Shown in pieces: positions 45,225 through 53,437 of a stretch of 64,000 bases of DNA. Source of the stretch: Bacillota bacterium (GTDB taxonomy: Bacteria; Bacillota; Clostridia; Oscillospirales; Ruminococcaceae). A program made the position numbers and the translations under genes. Numbering within the stretch: position 1 is the stretch's first letter; the number at the start of each line of letters is the position of its first letter. The notes under the pieces are model-generated. The model was not told the DNA's origin. It saw only the letters and a program-made list of their open reading frames with translations, and ran no database searches. The stretch lies in NCBI GenBank assembly GCA_023412215.1, contig JAEYNX010000025.1:248001-312000 (forward strand), written 5' to 3'.

Positions 45225-45904
45225 TATGGCCCCCATTCCAAGCCCATGCCATCAGAAACCACTTGGCCGTTTTCCACGGTGATTACCCGTTTGTTGAAAT
45301 GTGCAACCAGGTTGTGCTCGTGGGTGACCATCAGTACGGTGGTACCGCAGCGGTTGATTTCGTTTAAGAGCTCAACAATTTCAAAGGATAGTTCCGGGTC
45401 GATGTTCCCGGTGGGCTCGTCCGCTATAATCAGCGAGGGGTTGTTAACCAGTGCCCTCGCAAGCGCAACGCGCTGCTGCTCGCCGCCCGAAAGTTCAAGC
45501 GGCATGCACTTGGCCTTGGACGCAAGCTCAACAAGCCCGAGGATATAGGGCACGCGCTTGCGGATATCCCGGGGGTTTACGCCCGTTACCCGCAGCGCGA
45601 ACGCCACATTGTCATAAACCGTCATGGTGGGGATTAGCCTGAAGTCCTGAAACACAACCCCCATCGAGCGCCTGAGCCGCGGAATCTGACGGCGCTTAAT
45701 GCGGGAGATATTGTAGCCGTTTACCTCGATAACGCCTTTGTTCGGCCGCTCCTCGCCCATAATCAGCTTGATAAGCGTACTCTTTCCGGCACCCGAGGAA
45801 CCCACTACAAATGCAAACTCACCGTCATCAATCTTCAGGCTCACATCCTTCAGCGCTTTCGTGCCGTTAGGATATATCTTTGAGACCCCAGAAAATTTTA
45901 TCAA
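45224..45904 (-). CDS. ftsE: Cell division ATP-binding protein FtsE
   Basis: A 226-residue ABC ATPase with Walker A GSSGAGKST, the Q-loop VFQDFRLIP, signature LSGGEQQRVALARAL, Walker B LIIADEPTGNID and the H-loop VTHEHNLV. It begins at TTG 45904, 10 nt after GGAGG. It powers FtsX-driven activation of wall hydrolases at the septum. Confidence 0.96.
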   Translation of the reverse strand: MIKFSGVSKIYPNGTKALKDVSLKIDDGEFAFVVGSSGAGKSTLIKLIMGEERPNKGVIEVNGYNISRIKRRQIPRLRRSMGVVFQDFRLIPTMTVYDNVAFALRVTGVNPRDIRKRVPYILGLVELASKAKCMPLELSGGEQQRVALARALVNNPSLIIADEPTGNIDPELSFEIVELLNEINRCGTTVLMVTHEHNLVAHFNKRVITVENGQVVSDGMGLEWGP

Positions 45905-45972
45905 GCGTTTTTCGCCTCCGGATCATAAATGCAATAAAAACGGCTGCCTGCTATCAATATGTCAAAAATCAA

Positions 45973-47070
45973 TTAATACTTTACCGGGTTTGCGGTAAGG
46001 TATTTTTTAACCATGAGCGCCACCTTAAAGACAATGGCGTGGTCAAACTCGCGCAGGTCGAGGCCCGTGAGCTTTTTGATCTTCTCCAGCCTGTATACCA
46101 GCGTATTGCGGTGTACAAACAGCTTACGGGAGGTCTCGGACACGTTTAAGTTATTCTCAAAGAAACGCTGGATGGTAAACAGGGTTTCGTGGTCGAGCGA
46201 ATCGATGGAACCCTTTTTAAACACCTCGCGCAGGAACATCTCGCAAAGGGTGGTGGGCAGCTGATAGATAAGCCTTGCGATGCCGAGGTTGTCGTAGCTT
46301 ACTATCGACTTTTCGGTATCAAACACCTTGCCTACCTCAAGCGCCACCTGCGCCTCTTTAAACGAACGCGCAAGCTCCTTGATGCCCACGATCGAGGTGC
46401 CGATGCCCACAACCGCGGTGGTATAAAACTCGCTGGAAAGCGTGTCGACAATCGAACGAGCGAGCTTTTCAAGGTCGCGGGACTCGATGTTGGGCTTAAT
46501 CTCTTTTACCAGCACCACATCGCTCTCGCTGATGTTGAACACGAAGTCCTTCTGCTTGTCGGGGAACAGGTTTTGAATCACCTCAAACGCGGACACGTCG
46601 GTGTTGGCGGTAACGCGGATGAGCACCACCACGCGGCTCACATCGGTGCTAAAGTGCAGCTCACGCGCCTTCACATAGATGTCGCCCGGCAGGATGTTAT
46701 CTAAGATAACGTTTTTAATGAAGTTGTTGCGGTCGTACTTCTCATCGTAGTACTGCTTGATGCTGGCGAGCGAAACCGCGAGGATTGCCGCGTACTTGGC
46801 CGCCAGATCGTCGGTACCCTCTACAAAAACGGCGTAATCGGGACGCGGGCGCGTACCGAAGGGCTTATAGGTATACCCGTCACGTACAAAGGTATCGTGC
46901 GAATCGGAAAGATCGAAAGGCTGATAACCGCTAACCTCCAAAACCGTCTCCCCGATTTTAGAAAGCTCGCTGCAGGATACGATGGTGGCGTTCTCGTCTA
47001 CTACCCCGATAATTCTGTCGATCGAGTCACGCATCTGGTGAACCACGCCCTGAAAAAGTCTGTTTGACAT
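45973..47070 (-). CDS. CdaR/PucR-type helix-turn-helix regulator
   Basis: A 365-residue regulator with an N-terminal sensor segment, a central GGDEF-like CdaR domain (about 130-270) and a C-terminal PucR HTH: FFENNLNVSETSRKLFVHRN followed by TLVYRLEKIKKLTGLDLREF. This C-terminal architecture is typical of CdaR/PucR activators of carbohydrate or purine use. The ATG at 47070 has AAGGGG 6 nt upstream; an extra 14 residues are possible. It lies 68 bp upstream of ftsE in the same direction and about 0.9 kb from the sugar island, so its target could be either or neither. Confidence 0.88.
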   Translation of the reverse strand: MSNRLFQGVVHQMRDSIDRIIGVVDENATIVSCSELSKIGETVLEVSGYQPFDLSDSHDTFVRDGYTYKPFGTRPRPDYAVFVEGTDDLAAKYAAILAVSLASIKQYYDEKYDRNNFIKNVILDNILPGDIYVKARELHFSTDVSRVVVLIRVTANTDVSAFEVIQNLFPDKQKDFVFNISESDVVLVKEIKPNIESRDLEKLARSIVDTLSSEFYTTAVVGIGTSIVGIKELARSFKEAQVALEVGKVFDTEKSIVSYDNLGIARLIYQLPTTLCEMFLREVFKKGSIDSLDHETLFTIQRFFENNLNVSETSRKLFVHRNTLVYRLEKIKKLTGLDLREFDHAIVFKVALMVKKYLTANPVKY

Positions 47071-47190
47071 GTTGTACCCCTTCTTCTTAATAGAATTCAT
47101 CGGCTTATGCAAACTGGGTGAACACCGCTCTAAAATGCAAGCGTAAATTGGTAATAATATGCCCGCAAAATAAAACCTATAACTAAGTTT

Positions 47191-47219
47191 ATTTTACATA
47201 ATTTTAGTCATTTTTGCAA
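47191..47219 (-). promoter_or_regulatory. Probable promoter of the CdaR-type regulator
   Basis: Minus-strand TTGCAA (47219-47214), 17-bp spacer, TAAAAT (47196-47191), about 120 bp before the start. Confidence 0.55.
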
Positions 47220-47338
47220 TATAGTAACCCATAAAAGTCTCCGGGATGTTTAAAATCTGTAGGAAATATGCAATCAAACGTCTTTACCTTGTTAAATAGT
47301 ACATCATTTTAGTTTATTATGTGTTAACAAAATTAAAA

Positions 47339-47371
47339 TTAAGCCGTCTTCCCTTTAAAAAGACGGCTTAA
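47339..47371 (-). terminator. Terminator-like hairpin left of the gene remnants
   Basis: A perfect 12-bp stem (47339-47350 with 47360-47371), followed in the minus direction by AATTTTAATTTTG. No intact gene now ends here; it probably served the broken gene at 47451-47641. Confidence 0.7.
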
Positions 47372-47450
47372 TCTGTATAATAAGGTATTATTGTACCCAG
47401 CAAAACACAATATATATGTATCGTACCTCTTAAAGAGCCTTTTACTTATT

Positions 47451-47641
47451 ATCAGGCTTGTACTGCCTGATGATCAGGATAATTCCCATCCCGCCCATAC
47501 CTATGAGCATCAAACGGAGGCCATAAGAGAGAGGATATCGATATCGGGGTTGATGTACAGCAGCATGGCAAGAATCAGCACGACCGGCTGCCACGCGGGA
47601 AAGATCTTTGCGCGCAACGCTCCGATGGATACCTCTTTTCA
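47451..47641 (-). pseudogene. Frameshifted fragment of a small two-helix membrane protein
   Basis: Two minus-strand frames join into one plausible protein. One frame reads GALRAKIFPAWQPVVLILAM then LLYINPDIDIL; the next frame continues LRLMLIGMGGMGIILIIRQY and KPDNK, then a stop. The switch falls in a CTCTCTCT tract near 47528, a typical slippage site. There is no usable start in the first frame. Each half holds one membrane helix. The parent family is unknown, and a chance pair of hydrophobic frames cannot be excluded. Confidence 0.4.
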
Positions 47642-47780
47642 TTATTTCTTATGATTAGGAGGCATTGTACACGTTACCGCCTTCTACCGGTAACTCTAAA
47701 CTATAAAGCTATAGACAGGTCAATACGTTTTTTGAAAAGATTTGAGGGAGACAGAGATAATTTACCTGCTGTTTGACAAA

Positions 47781-47812
47781 AAAAGCCGACTGCATTGCTG
47801 CAATCGACTTAT
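47781..47812 (-). terminator. Terminator of the carbonic anhydrase remnant
   Basis: A 12-bp stem (47783-47794 with 47799-47810) followed in the minus direction by TTTTTTTG. Two of its pairs are G-U in minus-strand RNA but mismatches in plus-strand RNA, which shows that it evolved for minus-strand transcription. Confidence 0.75.
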
Positions 47813-47829
47813 CATTGATAAGATACTTA

Positions 47830-47933
47830 TTAAATTCGGTCGAGTTTGCCGGTCATCGGGTCTATAATCAGGCCGTAAACGCTGATATCCTTTGGAATCA
47901 GCGGGTGGCAAGTGAGAAGTCGATTCCAGCAAT
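47830..47933 (-). pseudogene. 3' remnant of a beta-carbonic anhydrase gene
   Basis: The minus strand encodes HPLIPKDISVYGLIIDPMTG followed by KLDRI and a stop at 47830. This is the typical C-terminus of clostridial beta-class carbonic anhydrases. The rest of the gene is absent: upstream there are only a few unrelated codons, then the sugar-operon terminator. The gene's own terminator survives downstream. The remnant is flanked by a near-perfect 17-bp inverted repeat (47794-47810 and 47917-47933). Confidence 0.75.
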
Positions 47934-47953
47934 ATATCAATAAATATAACAGA

Positions 47954-47987
47954 AGGGCTTGAGCCATGTGTACACAGCTCAAGCCCT
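47954..47987 (-). terminator. Terminator of the sugar operon
   Basis: A perfect 11-bp stem (47954-47964 with 47977-47987), 33 bp after the stop of the aldehyde dehydrogenase gene, followed in the minus direction by TTCTGTTATATTTATT. Confidence 0.75.
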
Positions 47988-48020
47988 ATAAACGTTAAAA
48001 CCTATCGCTACCGCGAACTA

Positions 48021-49532
48021 TCAGATTACTCCATCCCAAGTAGAAACCTTTTCCTTCTTGATCTCTACTTCGTCGAACCAGCGGGTGGTTACGCACTTCG
48101 ACTCGGTGTAGAAGCGGATGGCATCCTTGCCGTGGCAATGCAAGTCGCCAAAGAAAGACTGCTTGTGGCCGCAGAAGGGGAACACGCCTACGGGCACGGG
48201 GATACCTACGTTTACGCCTACCATGCCGCCGTCAGTGCGCTTTACGAACTCACGCGCATAGTAACCGCTCTGGGTAAAGATAACCGAGCCGTTGGCAAAG
48301 GGGTTGTTGTTCATGATTTCGAGACCCTCTTCGAAGCTCTTTACCCTCTTAACACAGAGTACGGGGCCGAATACCTCGCGATCGCCGATGGTCATGCCGG
48401 GCTTTACATCGTCAAAGATGGTGTGGCCTACATAGTAGCCGTTCTCATAGCCGGGCACTACGGTGTCGCGGCCGTCGAGTACCAGCTTGGCACCCTCTTT
48501 GATACCGGTTTCGATCCAGTTTAAGATGCTCTGTTTGTGCTCTTTGGAAACCACAGGGCCGAGGTTGGTGGATTTATCGTAGGCAGGGCCGAGCTTCTGC
48601 TGCTTGCACAGACGGATCAGTTCGGCAATCAGTTCGTCGGCAATGCAATCCTCTACCACGATGGAGGGAAGCGCCATGCAGCGCTCACCGGCGCAGCCGA
48701 ACGCGGAGTTGATGATACCGGCAGCCGTACGGGTGATAGGCGCGTCGCGCAATACGAGCGCGTGGTTCTTGGCTTCGCAAAGAGCCTGTACGCGCTTGCC
48801 AGCCCCCGCGGCGGTGGAATAAACATGCAGGCCTACGCTGGTGGAACCAACAAAGCTTACGCCGCGAACGTCGGGATGGGTGAGCAGCAGCTCGGCCTCA
48901 TTGCGGGAGCAGGTGACGATGTTGAAAACACCGTCCGGGAAACCGGCTTTTTTATAAAGCTCGGCAAACTTGAGCGAGGTCATGGGGGTGGGGCTTGCAG
49001 CCTTGAGCACCATGGTGTTGCCGCAGGCGATGCAAAGCGGAGCCATCCAGCCCACGGGAATCATGGCCGGGAAGTTCCACGGCGCAATACCGGCGAACAC
49101 ACCCATCGATTCGCGATACAGGGTGGTGTCGAAGCCGGCGGAAGCGTCCATCAGGCTCTCCCCCATCATGAGCGTGGGAATGCCGCAGGCAAACTCGGTC
49201 ATCTCCTTGGCCTTGAGCACATCTCCCTCGGCCTCGTGCCATGCCTTGCCGTTCTCGGTAGCCACCAGACGGGTGAGCTCCTCAAGGTTTTCGGCAATCA
49301 GGTCACGGAGCCTGAAGAAATACTGTGCGCGCTTATGGGCGGGGGTATCGCGCCACGCGGGGAATGCGGCCTTGGCTGCGGCAATGGCGGTTTCTACCTC
49401 CGCCTTGGTGCAGCAGGGGGCCTGCGCTAAAACCTCACCGGTAGACGGATTGAATACATCCATATACTTTTCGGTTGAGGATAAAGTGAATTCGCCGTTA
49501 ATAAACGGTTTTAACCGTTGTACCTCATGCAT
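48021..49532 (-). CDS. CoA-acylating methylmalonate-semialdehyde-dehydrogenase-like enzyme
   Basis: A 503-residue aldehyde dehydrogenase close to MmsA/IolA, which oxidises (methyl)malonate semialdehyde to acyl-CoA plus CO2. It has FINGEFTLSS at the start, APWNFPAMIPVGW, FVGSTSVGLHVY and the catalytic Cys in FGCAGERCMALPS. AGGAGG lies 7 nt before the ATG. It is the last gene of the sugar operon. In inositol catabolism IolA finishes the pathway, but the other iol enzymes are not all present, so a different semialdehyde could be the substrate. It is slightly longer than the ~485-490 residues usual for the family. Confidence 0.85.
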   Translation of the reverse strand: MHEVQRLKPFINGEFTLSSTEKYMDVFNPSTGEVLAQAPCCTKAEVETAIAAAKAAFPAWRDTPAHKRAQYFFRLRDLIAENLEELTRLVATENGKAWHEAEGDVLKAKEMTEFACGIPTLMMGESLMDASAGFDTTLYRESMGVFAGIAPWNFPAMIPVGWMAPLCIACGNTMVLKAASPTPMTSLKFAELYKKAGFPDGVFNIVTCSRNEAELLLTHPDVRGVSFVGSTSVGLHVYSTAAGAGKRVQALCEAKNHALVLRDAPITRTAAGIINSAFGCAGERCMALPSIVVEDCIADELIAELIRLCKQQKLGPAYDKSTNLGPVVSKEHKQSILNWIETGIKEGAKLVLDGRDTVVPGYENGYYVGHTIFDDVKPGMTIGDREVFGPVLCVKRVKSFEEGLEIMNNNPFANGSVIFTQSGYYAREFVKRTDGGMVGVNVGIPVPVGVFPFCGHKQSFFGDLHCHGKDAIRFYTESKCVTTRWFDEVEIKKEKVSTWDGVI

Positions 49533-49605
49533 GTAAAGACCTCCTAAGAATTAAACTTCGGTCTGCTCTATCCCGGGCAGACATTCTTTGCCTCTTATGC
49601 TCATT

Positions 49606-49636
49606 CTACAACAACGCAAAGCGTTGCTGTTCCGCC
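49606..49636. repeat. Possible fragment of the dispersed palindromic repeat
   Basis: ACAACAACGCAAAGCGTTGC followed by TGTTCCGCC matches the AACAACGCAAAGCATTGTTG segment of copy B. It lies in the short gap between the M24-like and aldehyde dehydrogenase genes and forms a small hairpin. Confidence 0.4.
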
Positions 49637-49647
49637 AAAAACGGGGA

Positions 49648-50715
49648 TCAGTATTGCTTACGCAGCACGTCGGGGCGCAGCAGCTTGCCCACCTGCACGG
49701 TAGGCCATTTGGCGGAGCAGGGTGTGAGAACGCGGATACCGTCTTCCTGCAGGAGCACGGTGTCCTCGCACTTGGCGCCCACCGCCGAAGGGTTCCACGC
49801 AAAGGCCTGATTGGGCTGTGCAACCTTCTGGCAAGTGCTGTCTACGCGCACTTCACGGGCAAGGTAGCCGGTGAGGCCGCCCTGATGGTGGTTTTTATAC
49901 TCGCCGTCAAGGCCGTTCTGGTTGTATGCATCCTTGATTTTGCCGAGCACTTCGCCCAGCCTGGCACCTTGGGTCGTCGCGGTGAACGCAACATTCTCCA
50001 CCTGTAAAAGGGCTTCGTAGCGCTGCGCAAAGTCCTTATCAAAGGCGACAGAGCGCGTAGCGGAGATAACGAGGCCGCCCGCACGGGCGCAGAGTGAGCA
50101 GATAACGCCGCGCGTAACCTTGCCGCTCGTGGGAACGTAGTGGCGGAAATGCTTGCTGCGCTCATCCGCCGCCACAAGCATCGTGATGGGCTCGATACCG
50201 GCGGCCCACAGGCCGCTGGAGATCATACCCGCAATCTCGAGCTCGCTTACGCCGGGCTTAACGGAGAGGCAGACATTCTCAAGAATCTCCGCCACCGTTT
50301 CGCCCGCGCTCGCATAGCGCTCTACTTCGCTGCCCAGCAGGTTGACACGCTCCTGCCTAAACCAGGCATCCAGCTCGCCGTCGTCGGCAAGCTTGCCCAA
50401 CTTCTGGCGCAGCAGAGCGTCTGTTCCGCCGTCCTCTTCCCAAGGCAGCATCACCGGCTCGGCAAAGCCATGCGGCAGCTCCTCGGCGAGCAGACGGGGG
50501 GTCTCAATATTGTTGGACGCGATATAAACGTCTTTTGTCGTAACTACAATGGAACCGCAGGAAACCTCGGAGGCAAGGCCGATGAAACCGCGCGCCCCAG
50601 CCGTAATCCATGAAAAATTGGGTTGCTTTTTGATGATTACCCCATCAAGGCCCTTTTCGCGGAGCACGGCGCGAACCCGCTCCACTTTATTGGCACACTC
50701 TTCTAAGCGCGTCAT
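49648..50715 (-). CDS. M24-fold protein lacking the metal ligands (creatinase-like)
   Basis: 355 residues with the creatinase N-terminal domain (about 1-125) and an M24 'pita-bread' domain (about 140-340). Four of the five metal ligands of aminopeptidase P are replaced: the two Asp positions read ICSLCARAGG and SATRS, the His is lost in HHQGGLTGY, and the first Glu is Asn in FAWNPSAV; only CEDTVLLQEDG is kept. It therefore should not be a metallopeptidase. Creatinase itself uses this fold without metal. AAGGAGG precedes the ATG. It lies between transketolase and the aldehyde dehydrogenase, so it may hydrolyse a pathway compound. Confidence 0.75.
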   Translation of the reverse strand: MTRLEECANKVERVRAVLREKGLDGVIIKKQPNFSWITAGARGFIGLASEVSCGSIVVTTKDVYIASNNIETPRLLAEELPHGFAEPVMLPWEEDGGTDALLRQKLGKLADDGELDAWFRQERVNLLGSEVERYASAGETVAEILENVCLSVKPGVSELEIAGMISSGLWAAGIEPITMLVAADERSKHFRHYVPTSGKVTRGVICSLCARAGGLVISATRSVAFDKDFAQRYEALLQVENVAFTATTQGARLGEVLGKIKDAYNQNGLDGEYKNHHQGGLTGYLAREVRVDSTCQKVAQPNQAFAWNPSAVGAKCEDTVLLQEDGIRVLTPCSAKWPTVQVGKLLRPDVLRKQY

Positions 50716-50738
50716 ACGGTGTTTCCTCCTTTTAAATA

Positions 50739-52769
50739 CTACAGGCTGCTTTTAATGGTACTAGCAATATCCTGAGCGGTGAGACCCAGCTCTTTGATAA
50801 GCTGGTCGTAGGTGCCGGACTGGATGAACTGCATCTTGTCCTCTTTATCTCGCGTACCCAGCTGCAGAACCTTGCGGAGGTCACACGGGAATTTATGCTT
50901 GAGCAGGTCGCGGCTGAAGTGGTCAAACAGCGCGCCGTTGTTCTGCTCTGCAAACAGCACGGTCGTATTGCTCGCGGTAAGCTCGCGCAGCAGCTCGCCG
51001 TCGTAGCTCGGCATATCGACAACCGATACCTCAATGCCCTCGTTATGGAGCAGCTCGGCGGCGGAGAGAGCCTCTAACACACCGTGGCCGCTGGAGATAA
51101 CAACTGCCTTGGAGGCTTCTGCCTTGCGCAGGAAATAACCCTTGCCGTAGGTAAACTTGTAATCGGGGCCGTAGAGCGCCGGGGAGGGATTGCGCATAAC
51201 GCGAAGGTATACAAGGCCCTTGTTCCCTTCCGCTATCCACTGCGCCACCGAGAGAAGCTGACGGGGGCAGCAGGTATCGATCACCTTCACATGAGCAAGC
51301 TGGTCAAAGAAGCAGATATCGTCGTTACTCATATGGGTGGCACCGTTTACCGCGGTGTCGAGGTTCGAGGCGGTGGAAAGGAAGGTGATATCGAGGTTGT
51401 GGCCCTCCGAAAGCCAGCCGTCGGCCGCTTCGATGGCCTCGCAGCGCTCCTGATAGCTAACGGCGATGCGTCTGAACGCCTGCCAGTTAAAGAAGGGGCC
51501 GAAGGTGCTTACCCAAACGTTTGCGCCGCTGGTCGCCAGGCCCTCCGCCATGCACATCATGTTGAGCTCGGCAATACCCGAGTTGATGGCGTGAAAGCGG
51601 TTGGTCATGCCGGTACCGGTGTACAGGCCGCTTACGTTGGAGAGGTCGGCATCCACGGTATAGAAATCGTCGCTCTCGGCAAAAACCTTGCTAAACGCGA
51701 TGGCGATATCGGTAGCGCCGTATTTCTTGCCCAGTTCGAGCGCGGGCAGCTTCTTTGCATCATAGGCGAGCGCTTTTTTGCGGGGAGCGGCGCGCTTCAC
51801 CTTTACGGGAAGCTCGTCGGCAATAAGTTCTATAATCTTGCCGGAGGCGTCGGTCTTTACGGTATAGTGAAGCTTCTTCGCCAGCTTCTCGATAAGAGCG
51901 CGGTCAAACTGGTTTAAGTTGTTTACGCGAATGGCGCGGGTGCGGGCCAGGAAGCCGCTCTCGACCTTTACCTCTTCGTCGTTGAAGCTGCCCTTGTGCT
52001 TGCCGTTGTTTACGCCGTAACCGCCGAAGCCCTTAACGGAGTTGGAGATGATGGCGGTGGGACGACAATCGCGCGGGAAGCTCTTAAACTCCTCGAGGCA
52101 GGCAAGCAGCGACGCCATATTGGTGCCGTCGGCCTCCAGCACGCGGAAGCCGAATGCCTTTAAGCGGTCCGCAATGCTCTCCATGCTGAGGAACAGCTTA
52201 TGGGTATCGTCGCTCTGGCCGTTGTTTTTATCAACGATAACGCACAGATTATCCAGACGGTGCTCGCCGGCAAACATGAGGCCCTCCCAGCAGGAGCCCT
52301 CCTGCAGCTCGCCGTCGCCTACCATGCAGTATACATCGTAGCCGAAATGATCCTTCTGCCTGAACGCATAGCCGTTTGCTACCGAGATGCCGTGGCCAAG
52401 CGGGCCCGTTGCCACGGGAACGCCCGGAACCACCGGGCCGGGATGCCCTTTTATCATGGCATTCCAACCGCGGGAGTTTTTGAGCTTCTCTTTGGGGAAG
52501 TACCCCATATCGGCGTACACCGAGGCGAGCGCGGCCACCGCGTGGCCTTTGCTGAGCAGGAAGATATCCTGCTCTTCGGTGGTCGGGTCTTCCACGTTAG
52601 AGCGGAAGGTGCCGCCGTAATACAGCGCCGTAAGCGGGGCGATCGCGCTCTGCGCGCCGCCGATGTGAATGCCTTTATCCACCGAATACTGGCACTGGAT
52701 AAAGAGGTTCTCACGGAGGTCGCACTCCTTGATGCCCAGCAGAGCGCTAAGTTCTCTCATGTTTTCCAT
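50739..52769 (-). CDS. Divergent full-length transketolase
   Basis: A thiamine-diphosphate enzyme of 676 residues that moves two-carbon ketol units. The N-terminal PP domain has SKGHAVAAL, PLGHGISVANGYA and the GDG...NN motif (GDGELQEGSCWEG, then DKNNGQ). The central Pyr domain has the invariant Glu in NSGIAELNMMCMAEGL, and a C-terminal domain follows. It is clearly not the housekeeping type: spacing and many substrate-loop residues differ from TktA. The ATG at 52769 has GGTG 8 nt upstream; a GTG at 52778 overlaps the stop of the preceding gene. It is embedded in the sugar operon, beside the RpiB-like isomerase. Confidence 0.88.
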   Translation of the reverse strand: MENMRELSALLGIKECDLRENLFIQCQYSVDKGIHIGGAQSAIAPLTALYYGGTFRSNVEDPTTEEQDIFLLSKGHAVAALASVYADMGYFPKEKLKNSRGWNAMIKGHPGPVVPGVPVATGPLGHGISVANGYAFRQKDHFGYDVYCMVGDGELQEGSCWEGLMFAGEHRLDNLCVIVDKNNGQSDDTHKLFLSMESIADRLKAFGFRVLEADGTNMASLLACLEEFKSFPRDCRPTAIISNSVKGFGGYGVNNGKHKGSFNDEEVKVESGFLARTRAIRVNNLNQFDRALIEKLAKKLHYTVKTDASGKIIELIADELPVKVKRAAPRKKALAYDAKKLPALELGKKYGATDIAIAFSKVFAESDDFYTVDADLSNVSGLYTGTGMTNRFHAINSGIAELNMMCMAEGLATSGANVWVSTFGPFFNWQAFRRIAVSYQERCEAIEAADGWLSEGHNLDITFLSTASNLDTAVNGATHMSNDDICFFDQLAHVKVIDTCCPRQLLSVAQWIAEGNKGLVYLRVMRNPSPALYGPDYKFTYGKGYFLRKAEASKAVVISSGHGVLEALSAAELLHNEGIEVSVVDMPSYDGELLRELTASNTTVLFAEQNNGALFDHFSRDLLKHKFPCDLRKVLQLGTRDKEDKMQFIQSGTYDQLIKELGLTAQDIASTIKSSL

Positions 52770-52774
52770 TACAA

Positions 52775-53398
52775 TCACACCAAACTAAGTACTAAGGTTT
52801 TTAATTCAGACTCCGGAGCGGTCTTGATGAACTCAAGTACGCCGGGGAAAGAAAGTGTATTCTTGATGATGTCCTTATCCATTGCGTTAAGGATTTCGGG
52901 CATGGTCTTGTGCGCTACGAGAGAGAAGTTGGAGAGCTTCTTTCTGGCGTTTACCTGAATCTCTTTTCTTGCAGGGGGGTAGCCCTGGCCGTAGGTGTCG
53001 TTGAACAGCTTCTCGAGCATATAGCGAACGTTTAAGCCGCCGCCGAGGTTGCCGTAGCCCTTGTTAAGCGCCAGCGAGATGCAGTTGCCTGCGTTTACCT
53101 GAGAGAACAGGAAGGCGTCTACGGGGTCGCAGAGCAGGCCGCAAGCGGTGCCGGGGAACTGAAGAACCATGTTCATGTAGCCTTGGCCGGTGCCGCAGCC
53201 GCCTACGACAAAGTCTACCGCCCTCATGTTCAAAAGCAGCGCAGTGAGGAAACCGGTCTCCATATAGGTTAAATCGGGCTCGCCCTCTACGTTCTTCATG
53301 CCGAGGTTGTATACCTCATGGCCCATGCCGTCCAGCGCTGCAACAACCTCGCTGTTGCGGATTTTGGTGCTTCCTTCTGTGATTACTGCTATTTTCAT
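52775..53398 (-). CDS. RpiB/LacA/LacB-family sugar(-phosphate) isomerase
   Basis: 207 residues; the first ~150 form the RpiB fold with the catalytic Cys in VVGGCGTGQGYMN and the anhydro-ring Asn/Gly loop near NKGYGNLGGG. A C-terminal extension of about 50 residues goes beyond RpiB (~150). The family moves carbonyls along aldose/ketose phosphates (ribose-5-P, galactose-6-P, allose-6-P). Its overlap with the transketolase gene suggests the two act on the same or linked intermediates. GGAGAAGTAGT precedes the ATG. Confidence 0.85.
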   Translation of the reverse strand: MKIAVITEGSTKIRNSEVVAALDGMGHEVYNLGMKNVEGEPDLTYMETGFLTALLLNMRAVDFVVGGCGTGQGYMNMVLQFPGTACGLLCDPVDAFLFSQVNAGNCISLALNKGYGNLGGGLNVRYMLEKLFNDTYGQGYPPARKEIQVNARKKLSNFSLVAHKTMPEILNAMDKDIIKNTLSFPGVLEFIKTAPESELKTLVLSLV

Positions 53399-53437
53399 AC
53401 TACTTCTCCATTTCTGCTCGCAGAAGCGGGCTATAAT

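Noticed and set aside
47391..47654. An 87-residue plus-strand open frame in the remnant zone
   Set aside because: It has no ribosome site and no family pattern, and lies antisense to a more plausible membrane-protein fragment.
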